From Micromonospora acroterricola (GTDB lineage Bacteria > Actinomycetota > Actinomycetes > Mycobacteriales > Micromonosporaceae): a DNA stretch of 37,302 nt. Below the pieces are notes generated by a model. The model worked only from the letters and a program-made list of their open reading frames with translations, did not search any database and was not told where the DNA came from. Below are positions 16,541 to 24,646 of the stretch, one piece after another. Both the position numbers and the translations under genes were made by a program. Position 1 is the stretch's first letter. Every line of letters starts with the position of its first letter. The stretch lies in the NCBI RefSeq assembly GCF_003172955.1, contig NZ_QGKR01000139.1:1-37302 (forward strand). Reading direction: 5' to 3'.

Positions 16541-17146
16541 GTGACCACCTCATCGACGCGCGTCCCTCAGCAGGAGCGCAGCCGGGCCACCCAGGCCCGG
16601 CTGCTGGAGGCGACCGTCGACTGCCTGGTCGAGCACGGCTGGTCCGGCACCACCACGACCGTCGTCGCGGCCCGGGCCGGCGTCTCGCGCGGCGCACAGC
16701 TGCACCACTACCCCACCAAGGCCGCGCTGGTCACCGCCGCCGTCCGCCACCTGGCCGAGCGCCGGGCCGACGAGCTGCGTACCGAGGCGGAGGCGTTGCC
16801 GGCCGGGCCGCAGCGGCTGGACCGGGTGGTCGACCTGCTGGGCGTGGCGTTCACCGGGCCGCTCTTCGTCGCCGCGCTCGAACTCTGGGTTGCCGCTCGC
16901 ACCGACCGGGAGCTACGGGAGGCGCTGGTCCCCCTCGAAGCGACCGTCGGCCGCGAGATGCACCGGCTCACCGTCTCCCTCCTCGGTGTGGACGAGCGCC
17001 GCCCCGGCGTCCGGGAGGCGGTGCAGGCCACCCTCGACCTGCTCCGCGGGCTGGGCGTGGCGAACCTGCTCAGCGACGACTCGGCCCGGCGTACCGCCCT
17101 GTTGACCACCTGGAAGCGCCAGCTCTCCGCCCTGCTCACGCCCTGA
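16541..17146 (+). CDS. TetR/AcrR-family transcriptional regulator
   Basis: 201-aa repressor-type regulator. The N-terminal helix-turn-helix is clear: RLLEATVDCLVEHGWSGTT, then VVAARAGVSRGAQLHHYPTKAALV (about residues 20-62); the C-terminal ligand-binding half is variable, as usual. The start is taken as GTG 16541, which follows a -35/-10 pair directly; the ATG at 16475 would place the promoter inside the gene. It lies 37 bp before the catabolic operon in the same direction and probably controls it in response to an acyl-CoA or related intermediate, although no effector can be read from the sequence. Confidence 0.85.
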   Translation: MTTSSTRVPQQERSRATQARLLEATVDCLVEHGWSGTTTTVVAARAGVSRGAQLHHYPTKAALVTAAVRHLAERRADELRTEAEALPAGPQRLDRVVDLLGVAFTGPLFVAALELWVAARTDRELREALVPLEATVGREMHRLTVSLLGVDERRPGVREAVQATLDLLRGLGVANLLSDDSARRTALLTTWKRQLSALLTP

Positions 17147-17183
17147 CCGCCGGCCGCAGCGGCCCACACCGACCGGAGGCACC

Positions 17184-18008
17184 ATGGTCGACCTCACCGA
17201 CCTGCTCACGGACCTGGCCGACGAGTCCGCTCAGTTGGACGCCCTGGTGGCACCCCTGCCGGCGGCCGACTGGGCGCGGCCGACCCCCGCGCCGGGCTGG
17301 AGCGTCGGGCACCAGATCGCCCACCTCGCCTGGACCGACCACGTGGCGCTGCTGGCCGCCACCGACGCGGCAGCGTTCTTCGCGACGGTGACCGCCGCAC
17401 CCGACCCGGCCCGCATGGTCGACCACGGCGCCGAGCAGTTCCTCGCCCCGCCAGCGGACCTGCTGGTCCGGTGGCGCGCCGGCCGGACGGCGCTGGCCGC
17501 CGCGCTCGCCGCCGTCCCGGCCGGCGAGAAACTGCCCTGGTACGGCACCCGGATGTCGGCCACCTCGATGGCGACCGCCCGGATCATGGAGACCTGGGCC
17601 CACGGCGAGGACGTGGCCGACGCGCTCGGCGTCGCCCGCCCCGCCAGCGACCGGCTCCGGCACGTGGCGCACCTCGGCGTGCGTACCCTCGGGCACGGGT
17701 TCGCCGCGCACGGCCGGCCGGCACCGACGGCGCCGGTCCGGGTCGAGCTGACCGGGCCCGGCGGCGACACCTGGAGCTGGGGCCCGCCCGACGCCCCCGA
17801 CCGGCTGACCGGCCCGGCCCGGGACTTCTGCCTGCTGGTCACCCAGCGCCGCCACCGCGCGGACCTCGCCCTGCTGGCCACCGGCCCGGTGGCCGACGAG
17901 TGGCTCGACGTGGCGCAGGCCTTCGCCGGCCCGCCCGGCTCCGGCCGGGAGCCCGGGGCGGAGACCGCCCGGGAAGCCGCGCGGACCGGCGGCGAGGTTC
18001 CGGCGTGA
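17184..18008 (+). CDS. TIGR03084-family metal-binding protein (DinB/mycothiol-maleylpyruvate isomerase-like fold)
   Basis: 274-aa protein whose N-terminal four-helix bundle (about 1-165) resembles the DinB/MDMPI superfamily. Candidate metal ligands are His in WSVGHQIAHLAWTDH near residues 42-53 and the later METWAHGEDVADALG, the normal three-histidine arrangement. The C-terminal part (HLGVRTLGHGFAAHGRPAPT) matches the TIGR03084-type tail. Relatives are found next to AtuA-type genes in actinobacteria; the reaction is not known, and thiol-dependent chemistry is only an inference from the fold. The ATG is preceded by GGAGG (17174-17178), and the stop overlaps the atuA start by 4 bp. Confidence 0.75.
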   Translation: MVDLTDLLTDLADESAQLDALVAPLPAADWARPTPAPGWSVGHQIAHLAWTDHVALLAATDAAAFFATVTAAPDPARMVDHGAEQFLAPPADLLVRWRAGRTALAAALAAVPAGEKLPWYGTRMSATSMATARIMETWAHGEDVADALGVARPASDRLRHVAHLGVRTLGHGFAAHGRPAPTAPVRVELTGPGGDTWSWGPPDAPDRLTGPARDFCLLVTQRRHRADLALLATGPVADEWLDVAQAFAGPPGSGREPGAETAREAARTGGEVPA

Positions 18009-19687
18009 TCCGGATCGGCAACGCCTCCGGCTTCTACGGCGACCGGTTCACCGCCTGGCGGGAGATGCTCGACGGTGGCGAGCTGGACGTGCTGACCGGC
18101 GACTACCTGGCCGAGCTGACCATGCTGATCCTCGGCCGGGACCGGCTGCGTGACCCGGGTCTCGGCTACGCGAAGACGTTCCTGCGCCAGCTGGAGACCT
18201 GCCTCGGCACCGCCCTCGACCGGGGGGTGCGGATCGTGACCAACGCCGGCGGGCTGAACCCGGCCGGCCTCGCCACCGCCATCGACCAGCTCGCCGGCCG
18301 CCTGGGCCTGGCGGTGCGGGTGGGGTACGTCGAGGGCGACGCCATCCAGCGACCCGACGCGCTGACGGCGAACGCGTACCTGGGCGCGTTCGGGATCGCC
18401 GCCTGCCTCGACGGCGGGGCGGACGTGGTGGTCACCGGACGGGTCACCGACGCGTCGCTCGTGGTCGGCCCGGCCATCGCCCGGTACGGGTGGGGCCGCG
18501 ACGACCTGGACGAGCTGGCCGGGGCGACCGTCGCCGGGCACCTCCTCGAGTGCGGCGCGCAGGTCACCGGCGGCAACTTCAGCTTCTTCACGGAGCTGCC
18601 CGACGGGGGGCACCGGCCGGGCTTCCCGATCGCCGAAGTGCACCCGGACGGCTCCGCGGTGGTGACCAAGCATCCCGGCACCGGCGGCGCGGTCACCGTG
18701 GAGACGGTCACCGCCCAGCTGCTCTACGAGGTGGGTGGTCCGGCGTACCTGGGGCCGGACGTGGTGACCCGCCTGGACAGCGTGACGCTGGGCTCCGACG
18801 GGTCGGACCGGGTCCGGGTCTCCGGCGTCCGGGGCACCCCGCCACCGGCCACGCTCAAGGTGGGCGTCAACAATCTCGGCGGCTTCCGCAACTCCATGAC
18901 GTTCGTGCTGTGCGGGCTGGACATCGAGGCGAAGGCGGCCCTGGTCCGCGGGCAGGTCGAGGAGGCGGTGGGCAGCGACGGGCTGGAGTTCGTGCTGGCC
19001 CGCACCGACCATCCGGACGCCACCGACACCGAGGCGGCCAGTGCGCTGCTCCACGTCCACCTTCGCGACAGCGACCGGACGCGGGCCGGGCGGGCCTTCT
19101 CGGCCGCCGCGGTGGAGCTGGCGCTGGCGTCGTACCCGGGCTGCACCCTGACCACCCTGCCGGGCGACGCCACCCCGTACGGCGTCTTCACCGCCGACAC
19201 GGTGCCGCAGGACGCCGTGGCGCACGTCGCCGTGCTGCCCGGCGGCGAGCGGGTGCCGATCGCGCCACCGCCCACCACGGGTCCGGAGGACCCCCATGAA
19301 CATCAAGAGCCGATGACAGGGAGCCCTTCCACCCCGCGTCGGACCCGGCGTGGGGTGCTCGGGGAGCTCGTCGGCGCGCGCTCCGGGGACAAGGGCGGGG
19401 ACGCCAACCTCGGCGTCTGGGCGCGCTCCGACGCCGGGTACGACTGGCTGCGCGGGTGGTTGACCGTCGAACGGCTGGCCGAGCTGCTGCCGGAGACCGC
19501 ACCGCTGACGGTGCAGCGGCATGAGCTGCCGAACCTGCGCGCGGTCAACTTCGTGATCGAGGGCCTGCTCGGGGCCGGGGTGGCCGCGTCCACCCGGTTC
19601 GATCCGCAGGCCAAGGCGCTCGGCGAGCTGCTGCGCTCGCGGGTCGTCGACCTGCCGGCCGACGTGGCGACGGGGGTGCCCGCATGA
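18005..19687 (+). CDS. atuA: Acyclic terpene utilisation AtuA-family protein
   Basis: 560-aa protein of the AtuA (DUF1446) family. The main domain (about 1-420) starts IRIGNASGFYGDR and includes GLNPAGLA, DVVVTGRVTDASLVVGPA and FNFSFF-like GGNFSFFTELP. After a Pro/Glu-rich linker (about 425-450) comes the small C-terminal ferredoxin-like AtuA domain GELVGARSGDKGGDANLGVW to the end. AtuA is required for growth on citronellol/geraniol in Pseudomonas, but its reaction is unresolved. The GTG at 18005 has GAGGT 6 nt upstream and overlaps the preceding stop (GTGA). It overlaps the next gene by 4 bp (ATGA), so all three are translationally coupled. Full length, no damage seen. Confidence 0.85.
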   Translation: MIRIGNASGFYGDRFTAWREMLDGGELDVLTGDYLAELTMLILGRDRLRDPGLGYAKTFLRQLETCLGTALDRGVRIVTNAGGLNPAGLATAIDQLAGRLGLAVRVGYVEGDAIQRPDALTANAYLGAFGIAACLDGGADVVVTGRVTDASLVVGPAIARYGWGRDDLDELAGATVAGHLLECGAQVTGGNFSFFTELPDGGHRPGFPIAEVHPDGSAVVTKHPGTGGAVTVETVTAQLLYEVGGPAYLGPDVVTRLDSVTLGSDGSDRVRVSGVRGTPPPATLKVGVNNLGGFRNSMTFVLCGLDIEAKAALVRGQVEEAVGSDGLEFVLARTDHPDATDTEAASALLHVHLRDSDRTRAGRAFSAAAVELALASYPGCTLTTLPGDATPYGVFTADTVPQDAVAHVAVLPGGERVPIAPPPTTGPEDPHEHQEPMTGSPSTPRRTRRGVLGELVGARSGDKGGDANLGVWARSDAGYDWLRGWLTVERLAELLPETAPLTVQRHELPNLRAVNFVIEGLLGAGVAASTRFDPQAKALGELLRSRVVDLPADVATGVPA

Positions 19688-20880
19688 GCATCGTGGACAG
19701 TCCGGAGCGCCGGCAACTGCGCGAGCTGACCCGGGCGTTCGTGACGCGGGAGGTCCTGCCGCACCTGGACGAGTGGGAGCGGGCCGGTGAGGTGCCCCGG
19801 GCACTGCACGCGACCGCCGCGAAGCTCGGCCTGCTCGGCATCGGCTTCCCCGAGTCGGTGGGCGGCAGCGGCGGCGACCTGCTCGACTCGATCATCGTGA
19901 CCGAGGAGCTGATCCGCTCCGGCGGCTCGTCCGGTCTCGTCGCCGCCCTGTTCACGCACGGCATCGCGCTGCCGCACATGGTCGCGGCGGCCGGCGCCCG
20001 CACCGGCGGGTCGCTGGGCGGCCGGTTGGGCGGGGCGGCGGCGTCCCGCGACGACGACCTGATCGACCGGTACGTCCGGCCCACCCTGGCCGGCACGACG
20101 ATCGGCGCGCTGGCGATCACCGAACCGGACGGCGGCTCGGACGTGGCCGGCATCCGCACCACCGCCCGCCGGGACGGCGACCACTACGTGGTGAACGGGT
20201 CGAAGACGTACATCACCAGCGGGCACCGGGCCGACTTCGTGACCACGGCGGTCTGCACCGAGTTCCCCGGTAGCGGCGAACTCACCCTGCTGGTGATCGA
20301 CAAGGGCACGCCCGGCTTCACCGTCGGCCGCCGGTTGGAGAAACTCGGCTGGCACTGCTCGGACACGGCGGAGCTCTCGTTCGTCGACGTGCGGGTGCCG
20401 GTGGCCAACCGGATCGGCGCGGAGAACACCGGCTTCCTGGCGATCATGCAGCACTTCGCCGCGGAGCGGCTCTCGCTGGCCACCCAGGCGTACGCCACGG
20501 CGCAGCGCTGCGTCGAGCTGGCCGTGCGCTGGTGCCGGGACCGGGAGACCTTCGGGCGTCCACTGGCCAGCCGGCAGTTGGTCCGGCACCGACTGGCCGA
20601 GATGCACACCCGGGCCGAGGCGGCCCGGTCGTACGTGCACGAGGTGGCCGGTCGGGTGGCAGCCGGCGAGCCGGTGGTGACCGAGGTGGCGATGGCCAAG
20701 AACGTCGCGGTGGCCGCCTGCGACCACGTCGTCGACCAGGCGTTGCAACTGCACGGCGGCTTCGGCTACCTGCGTGACGCCGAGGTGGAGCGGCACTACC
20801 GGGATGCCCGCATCCTCGGCATCGGCGGCGGCACCACCGAGATCATGAACGAGATCATCGCGAAGGGCATGGGCCTGTGA
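19684..20880 (+). CDS. Acyl-CoA dehydrogenase (isovaleryl/long-chain type catalytic base)
   Basis: 398-aa FAD enzyme introducing the alpha-beta double bond in an acyl-CoA. FAD/substrate motifs are present: ALAITEPDGGSDVAGI, FVDVRVPVANRIG, QLHGGFGYLRDAEVERHYRDARI. The usual catalytic Glu of the C-terminal EGT motif is Gly here (GIGGGTTEIM), and Glu261 in AAERLSLA occupies the place used as catalytic base by isovaleryl- and long-chain acyl-CoA dehydrogenases. An insertion near residue 100 (GARTGGSLGGRLGG) is Gly-rich. The start overlaps the atuA stop. A branched or terpenoid acyl-CoA (for example citronellyl- or isovaleryl-CoA) is the likely substrate given the carboxylase next door. Confidence 0.85.
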   Translation: MSIVDSPERRQLRELTRAFVTREVLPHLDEWERAGEVPRALHATAAKLGLLGIGFPESVGGSGGDLLDSIIVTEELIRSGGSSGLVAALFTHGIALPHMVAAAGARTGGSLGGRLGGAAASRDDDLIDRYVRPTLAGTTIGALAITEPDGGSDVAGIRTTARRDGDHYVVNGSKTYITSGHRADFVTTAVCTEFPGSGELTLLVIDKGTPGFTVGRRLEKLGWHCSDTAELSFVDVRVPVANRIGAENTGFLAIMQHFAAERLSLATQAYATAQRCVELAVRWCRDRETFGRPLASRQLVRHRLAEMHTRAEAARSYVHEVAGRVAAGEPVVTEVAMAKNVAVAACDHVVDQALQLHGGFGYLRDAEVERHYRDARILGIGGGTTEIMNEIIAKGMGL

Positions 20881-20930
20881 GCGCGAGGAGTGAGCCGGGC
20901 CCGCGAGCCCCGCAGTCGCGAGCGAAGGAG
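20877..20930. repeat. Dispersed intergenic element, copy 1
   Basis: GTGAGCGCGAGGA at the end of the acyl-CoA dehydrogenase gene, followed by a variable middle and then CCCGCAGTCGCGAGCGAAGG. The same two blocks recur at 22541-22590 in the next intergenic gap. The 3' end of this copy supplies the AAGGAGG ribosome site of the carboxylase beta gene. Confidence 0.7.
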
Positions 20931-20935
20931 GCACG

Positions 20936-22537
20936 GTGAGCACCCTGGACAGCGCGATCGACCCGTCCGCGGCCGGCTACGTGGCGAACCGGGCGGCCCT
21001 GCTGGACCGGCTGGCCGAGTTGGACGCCGCACTGGACCGGGCCCGGGCCGGCGGCGGCGACACGTACGTGGCCCGGCACCACGCCCGCGGCAAGATGCTT
21101 CCCCGGGAGCGGATCGAGCTGCTGGTGGACGCCGACAGCCCGTTCCTGGAGCTGTCGCCGGTCGCCGCCTACGGCACGGACTTCCCGGTCGGCGCCAGCG
21201 TGGTCACCGGCATCGGTGTGGTCGAGGGCGTGGAGTGCCTGATCGTCGCCAACGACCCGACCGTACGCGGCGGCGCCGTCAACCCGTGGTCCCTCGCGAA
21301 GACCCGGCGGGCCGGCGAGATCGCCCTGGCCAACCGGCTGCCCATGGTCAACCTGGTCGAGTCGGCCGGGGCGGACCTGCCCACCCAGGCGGAGATCTTC
21401 ATTCCGGGCGGGCGGGTGTTCCGCGACCTGACCCGGCTCTCGGCGGCGGGCATCCCCACGGTCAGCGTGGTCTTCGGCAACGCGACGGCCGGTGGCGCGT
21501 ACGTGCCGGGGATGTCCGACCACGTGATCATGATCCGGGACCGGTCCCAGGTCTACCTGGCCGGTCCGCCGCTGGTGAAGATGGCCATCGGCGAGGTCAC
21601 CGACGACGAGTCGCTGGGCGGCGCGGCGATGCACGCCGGCACGTCCGGGCTGGCCGACTACCTCGCCGAGGACGAGCGGGACGGCATTCGACTGGCCCGG
21701 CAGTGCGTCCGCCGACTGAACTGGCGCAAGCAGGGCCCGCCGCCGCGCACGCCCGTTCCGCAACCGCCGAAGTACGACCCGGAGGAGCTGCTGGGCATCA
21801 CCAGCGCCGACCTGAAGGTGCCGTTCGACCCGCGCGAGGTGCTGGCCCGGGTCCTGGACGGCAGCGAGTTCGACGAGTTCAAACCGGCGTACGGGGGCGC
21901 GCTGGTCACCGGCTGGGGCGAGCTGCACGGGTATCCGGTGGGCGTGCTCGCCAACGCCCGCGGGGTGCTGTTCAGCGAGGAGGCGCAGAAGGCGGCCCAG
22001 TTCATCCAGCTCGCCAACGCCGCGGACACCCCGCTGATCTTCCTCCAGAACACCACCGGCTACATGGTCGGCACCGAGTACGAGCAGCGCGGCATCATCA
22101 AGCACGGCGCGTTGATGATCAACGCGGTGTCCAACTCGACGGTGCCGCACCTGACGGTGAACCTGGGCGCCTCGTACGGGGCCGGCAACTACGGGATGTG
22201 CGGCCGGGCGTACGAGCCGAGGTTCCTGTTCACCTGGCCGAACGCCAAGTCGGCGGTGATGGGCCCGGCCCAGCTCGCCGGGGTGCTCTCCATCGTGGCC
22301 CGGCAGGCCGCCGCCGCGCGCGGGCGCGACTACGACGAGGAGTCCGACGCGGCGATGCGAATGATGGTCGAGCAGCAGATCGAGTCGCAGTCCGGGGCGC
22401 TCTTCCTCTCCGGTCGGCTCTACGACGACGGGGTGATCGACCCCCGGGACACCCGGACCGTCCTCGGGCTCTGCCTCTCGGCGATCCACAACGGACCGGT
22501 GAAGGGCGCCGACGGCTTCGGCGTCTTCCGGATGTAG
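20936..22537 (+). CDS. Acyl-CoA carboxylase beta subunit (carboxyltransferase)
   Basis: 533-aa carboxyltransferase of the methylcrotonyl/geranyl-CoA carboxylase type, transferring carboxyl from biotin to the acyl-CoA. Crotonase-fold N- and C-halves are intact: ARHHARGKMLPRERIELL at the start, GNATAGGAYVPGMSDH and VYLAGPPLVKMA in the N-half, LQNTTGYMVGTEYEQRGI and NLGASYGAGNYGMCGRAYEP in the C-half. Sequence alone does not decide between methylcrotonyl-CoA (leucine breakdown) and geranyl-CoA; the AtuA neighbour favours the latter. GTG start with AAGGAGG 4 nt upstream. It pairs with the biotin-carrying subunit at 22607. Confidence 0.9.
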   Translation: MSTLDSAIDPSAAGYVANRAALLDRLAELDAALDRARAGGGDTYVARHHARGKMLPRERIELLVDADSPFLELSPVAAYGTDFPVGASVVTGIGVVEGVECLIVANDPTVRGGAVNPWSLAKTRRAGEIALANRLPMVNLVESAGADLPTQAEIFIPGGRVFRDLTRLSAAGIPTVSVVFGNATAGGAYVPGMSDHVIMIRDRSQVYLAGPPLVKMAIGEVTDDESLGGAAMHAGTSGLADYLAEDERDGIRLARQCVRRLNWRKQGPPPRTPVPQPPKYDPEELLGITSADLKVPFDPREVLARVLDGSEFDEFKPAYGGALVTGWGELHGYPVGVLANARGVLFSEEAQKAAQFIQLANAADTPLIFLQNTTGYMVGTEYEQRGIIKHGALMINAVSNSTVPHLTVNLGASYGAGNYGMCGRAYEPRFLFTWPNAKSAVMGPAQLAGVLSIVARQAAAARGRDYDEESDAAMRMMVEQQIESQSGALFLSGRLYDDGVIDPRDTRTVLGLCLSAIHNGPVKGADGFGVFRM

Positions 22538-22540
22538 CCG

Positions 22541-22590
22541 GTGAGCGCGAGGAACGCAGCGCAGCGGAGTCCCGCAGTCGCGAACGAAAG
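22541..22590. repeat. Dispersed intergenic element, copy 2
   Basis: GTGAGCGCGAGGA (22541-22553), a different middle (acgcagcgcagcggagt), then CCCGCAGTCGCGAACGAAAG (22571-22590). It matches copy 1 at 20877-20930 at both ends but not in the centre. It lies between the carboxylase beta and alpha genes. Confidence 0.7.
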
Positions 22591-22606
22591 GCAGGCTAAG
22601 GGGAGC

Positions 22607-24646
22607 ATGATCAATCGACTTCTGGTGGCCAACCGGGGGGAGATCGCTCGTCGGGTCTTCGCGACCTGTCGCGCGCTCGGCGTGGAGACGGTCGCCGTGC
22701 ACTCGGACGCGGACGCCGCCGCGCCGTTCGTCGCCGAGGCGGACCAGGCGGTGCGGCTGCCGGGCGACACGCCGGCCGAGACGTACCTGCGGGTGGATCT
22801 GATCCTGGACGCGGCCCGCCGCAGTGGCGCGGACGCGGTCCACCCGGGCTACGGCTTCCTCGCCGAGAACGCCGAGTTCGCGGCGGCGGTGACCGACGCC
22901 GGGCTGACCTGGGTGGGGCCGCCGGCCAAGGTGATCGCCTCGATGGGCGACAAGCTGGCGGCGAAGGCGCTGCTCGCCGAGGCGGGCGTGCCGATGCTGC
23001 CCAGCTGGACCGACCCCGACGAGGTGTCCGACTTCCCCGCACTGGTCAAGGCGTCGGCCGGCGGCGGCGGGCGCGGCATGCGGATCGTCCGGGACGGCGC
23101 CGGGCTGGCCGAGGCCGTCGCCTCGGCGCGCCGCGAGGCGGCGGCGGCGTTCGGTGACGGCACGGTCTTCATCGAGCGGTACGTCGAGCGCGGCCGGCAC
23201 GTCGAGGTGCAGATCTTCGGCGACACCCACGGCACGGTCGCCGCGCTGGGGGTGCGGGAGTGCTCGATCCAGCGCCGACACCAGAAGATCATCGAGGAGG
23301 CGCCCGGGGTCATCCCCTCGGAACTGCGGGAGCGGCTGCACGAGGCGGCGGTGGCCGCCGGGCGGGCGGTCGACTACGTGGGGGCCGGCACGGTCGAGTT
23401 CCTGCTGGCGCCGACCGGCGAGTTCTTCTTCCTCGAGATGAACACCCGCCTCCAGGTGGAGCACCCCGTCACCGAGTTGATCACCCCGGTCGGGCTGGAC
23501 CTGGTCCGGCTGCAACTGCTGGTGGCCGAGGGCGCCCCGCTGCCCGAGCACGCCCACTACCCCGCCGCGCGTGGCTACGCGATCGAGGTGCGGTTGTGCG
23601 CCGAGGAGCCGGCGCAGGGCTGGCGGCCCGCCACGGGCACCCTGCACCGGTTCAGCGTGCCCGGGGTGGACCGCGAGTTCGGCTGGCTCCAGCGGTCGGG
23701 GCTGCGGCTCGACTCCGGCGTGGTGGCGGGCTCGGTGGTGGGCGTGCACTACGACTCGCTGCTCGCCAAGCTGATCGCCGTGGCGCCGACCCGGGCGGAG
23801 GCGACCCGGGCGTTGGCGGGCGCGCTGGCCCGGGCCGAGCTGCACGGGGTGGCCACCAACCGCGACCTGCTGGTGCGGGTGCTGCGCAGCCGGGAGTTCG
23901 CGGCGGGCGAGATCGACACCGGGTTCCTGGAACGGCACCCGGAGGTCTTCGTCCCACTGCTCCCCACCGATCAGCTCCCGGTCACCGCCCTCGCCGCGGC
24001 GCTGGCCGGCGCCGCGCAGCGCCGGGCGAGCGCGCCGGTGCTTCCCGGGCTCCCCTCCGGCTGGCGCAACGTCCCCGCCGTCCCCCAGGTCACCCGCTTC
24101 GCCGGCCCCGACGGCGAGATGGAGGTTCGCTACCGCCTGGACCGGACCGGGCGGCTCGTCGACTGGTCCAGCACGCCGGCGGCTTCCGGTGCCGCCGAGG
24201 GCTCTGGGGACCGGCCGGGAACCGCCGGCACGGCCGGCTCGCCCGTCGTGGCGCTGGTCGAGGCCGCCCCGGACCGGGTCGTGCTCGACGTCGACGGCGT
24301 ACGGCGCGCTTTCCGCGTACACCGGGTGGGGTCGAACGTCTTCGTGGACGGCCCGGACGCGTCGGCGAGCCTGACCGAGCTGCCGCGTTTCCCGCTGCCC
24401 ACCGCGGAGCTGGCCGCCGGCTCGCTGCTCGCGCCGCTGCCCGGCGCGGTGACCCGGGTGCACGTCGAGGTCGGCCAGCGGGTCGCGGCCGGCGACCTGC
24501 TGCTCACGCTGGAAGCGATGAAGCTGGAACACCGCGTGCTCGCCCCGACCGACGGGGTCGTCGCCGAGCTGCCGGTGCCGGCCGGCGGTCAGGTGCGCAC
24601 CGGCGCCGTGCTGGCCGTGGTCACTTCAGAGGAGGACCCGCGATGA
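22607..24646 (+). CDS. Biotin-dependent acyl-CoA carboxylase alpha subunit (biotin carboxylase plus carrier)
   Basis: 679-aa subunit that carboxylates its own biotin using ATP and bicarbonate. Domains in order: biotin carboxylase N-domain (INRLLVANRGEIARRVF), ATP-grasp (KASAGGGGRGMRIV; HVEVQIFGDTHG; ECSIQRRHQKIIEEAPG; EMNTRLQVEHPVTE), C-domain to about 450, a middle interaction domain, and a C-terminal biotinyl domain with EAMKLEH, the biotinylated Lys at 639. The ATG at 22607 follows aaggggagc. The frame upstream of it is the dispersed repeat, not protein. The stop overlaps the next gene by 4 bp (ATGA). Architecture is that of methylcrotonyl/geranyl-CoA carboxylase alpha chains. Confidence 0.92.
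   Translation: MINRLLVANRGEIARRVFATCRALGVETVAVHSDADAAAPFVAEADQAVRLPGDTPAETYLRVDLILDAARRSGADAVHPGYGFLAENAEFAAAVTDAGLTWVGPPAKVIASMGDKLAAKALLAEAGVPMLPSWTDPDEVSDFPALVKASAGGGGRGMRIVRDGAGLAEAVASARREAAAAFGDGTVFIERYVERGRHVEVQIFGDTHGTVAALGVRECSIQRRHQKIIEEAPGVIPSELRERLHEAAVAAGRAVDYVGAGTVEFLLAPTGEFFFLEMNTRLQVEHPVTELITPVGLDLVRLQLLVAEGAPLPEHAHYPAARGYAIEVRLCAEEPAQGWRPATGTLHRFSVPGVDREFGWLQRSGLRLDSGVVAGSVVGVHYDSLLAKLIAVAPTRAEATRALAGALARAELHGVATNRDLLVRVLRSREFAAGEIDTGFLERHPEVFVPLLPTDQLPVTALAAALAGAAQRRASAPVLPGLPSGWRNVPAVPQVTRFAGPDGEMEVRYRLDRTGRLVDWSSTPAASGAAEGSGDRPGTAGTAGSPVVALVEAAPDRVVLDVDGVRRAFRVHRVGSNVFVDGPDASASLTELPRFPLPTAELAAGSLLAPLPGAVTRVHVEVGQRVAAGDLLLTLEAMKLEHRVLAPTDGVVAELPVPAGGQVRTGAVLAVVTSEEDPR

Noticed and set aside
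20855..24532. A 1225-codon open frame on the minus strand
   Set aside because: Antisense to four motif-rich genes; its protein is His/Arg/Gly/Gln-rich with no domain, typical of a high-GC shadow.
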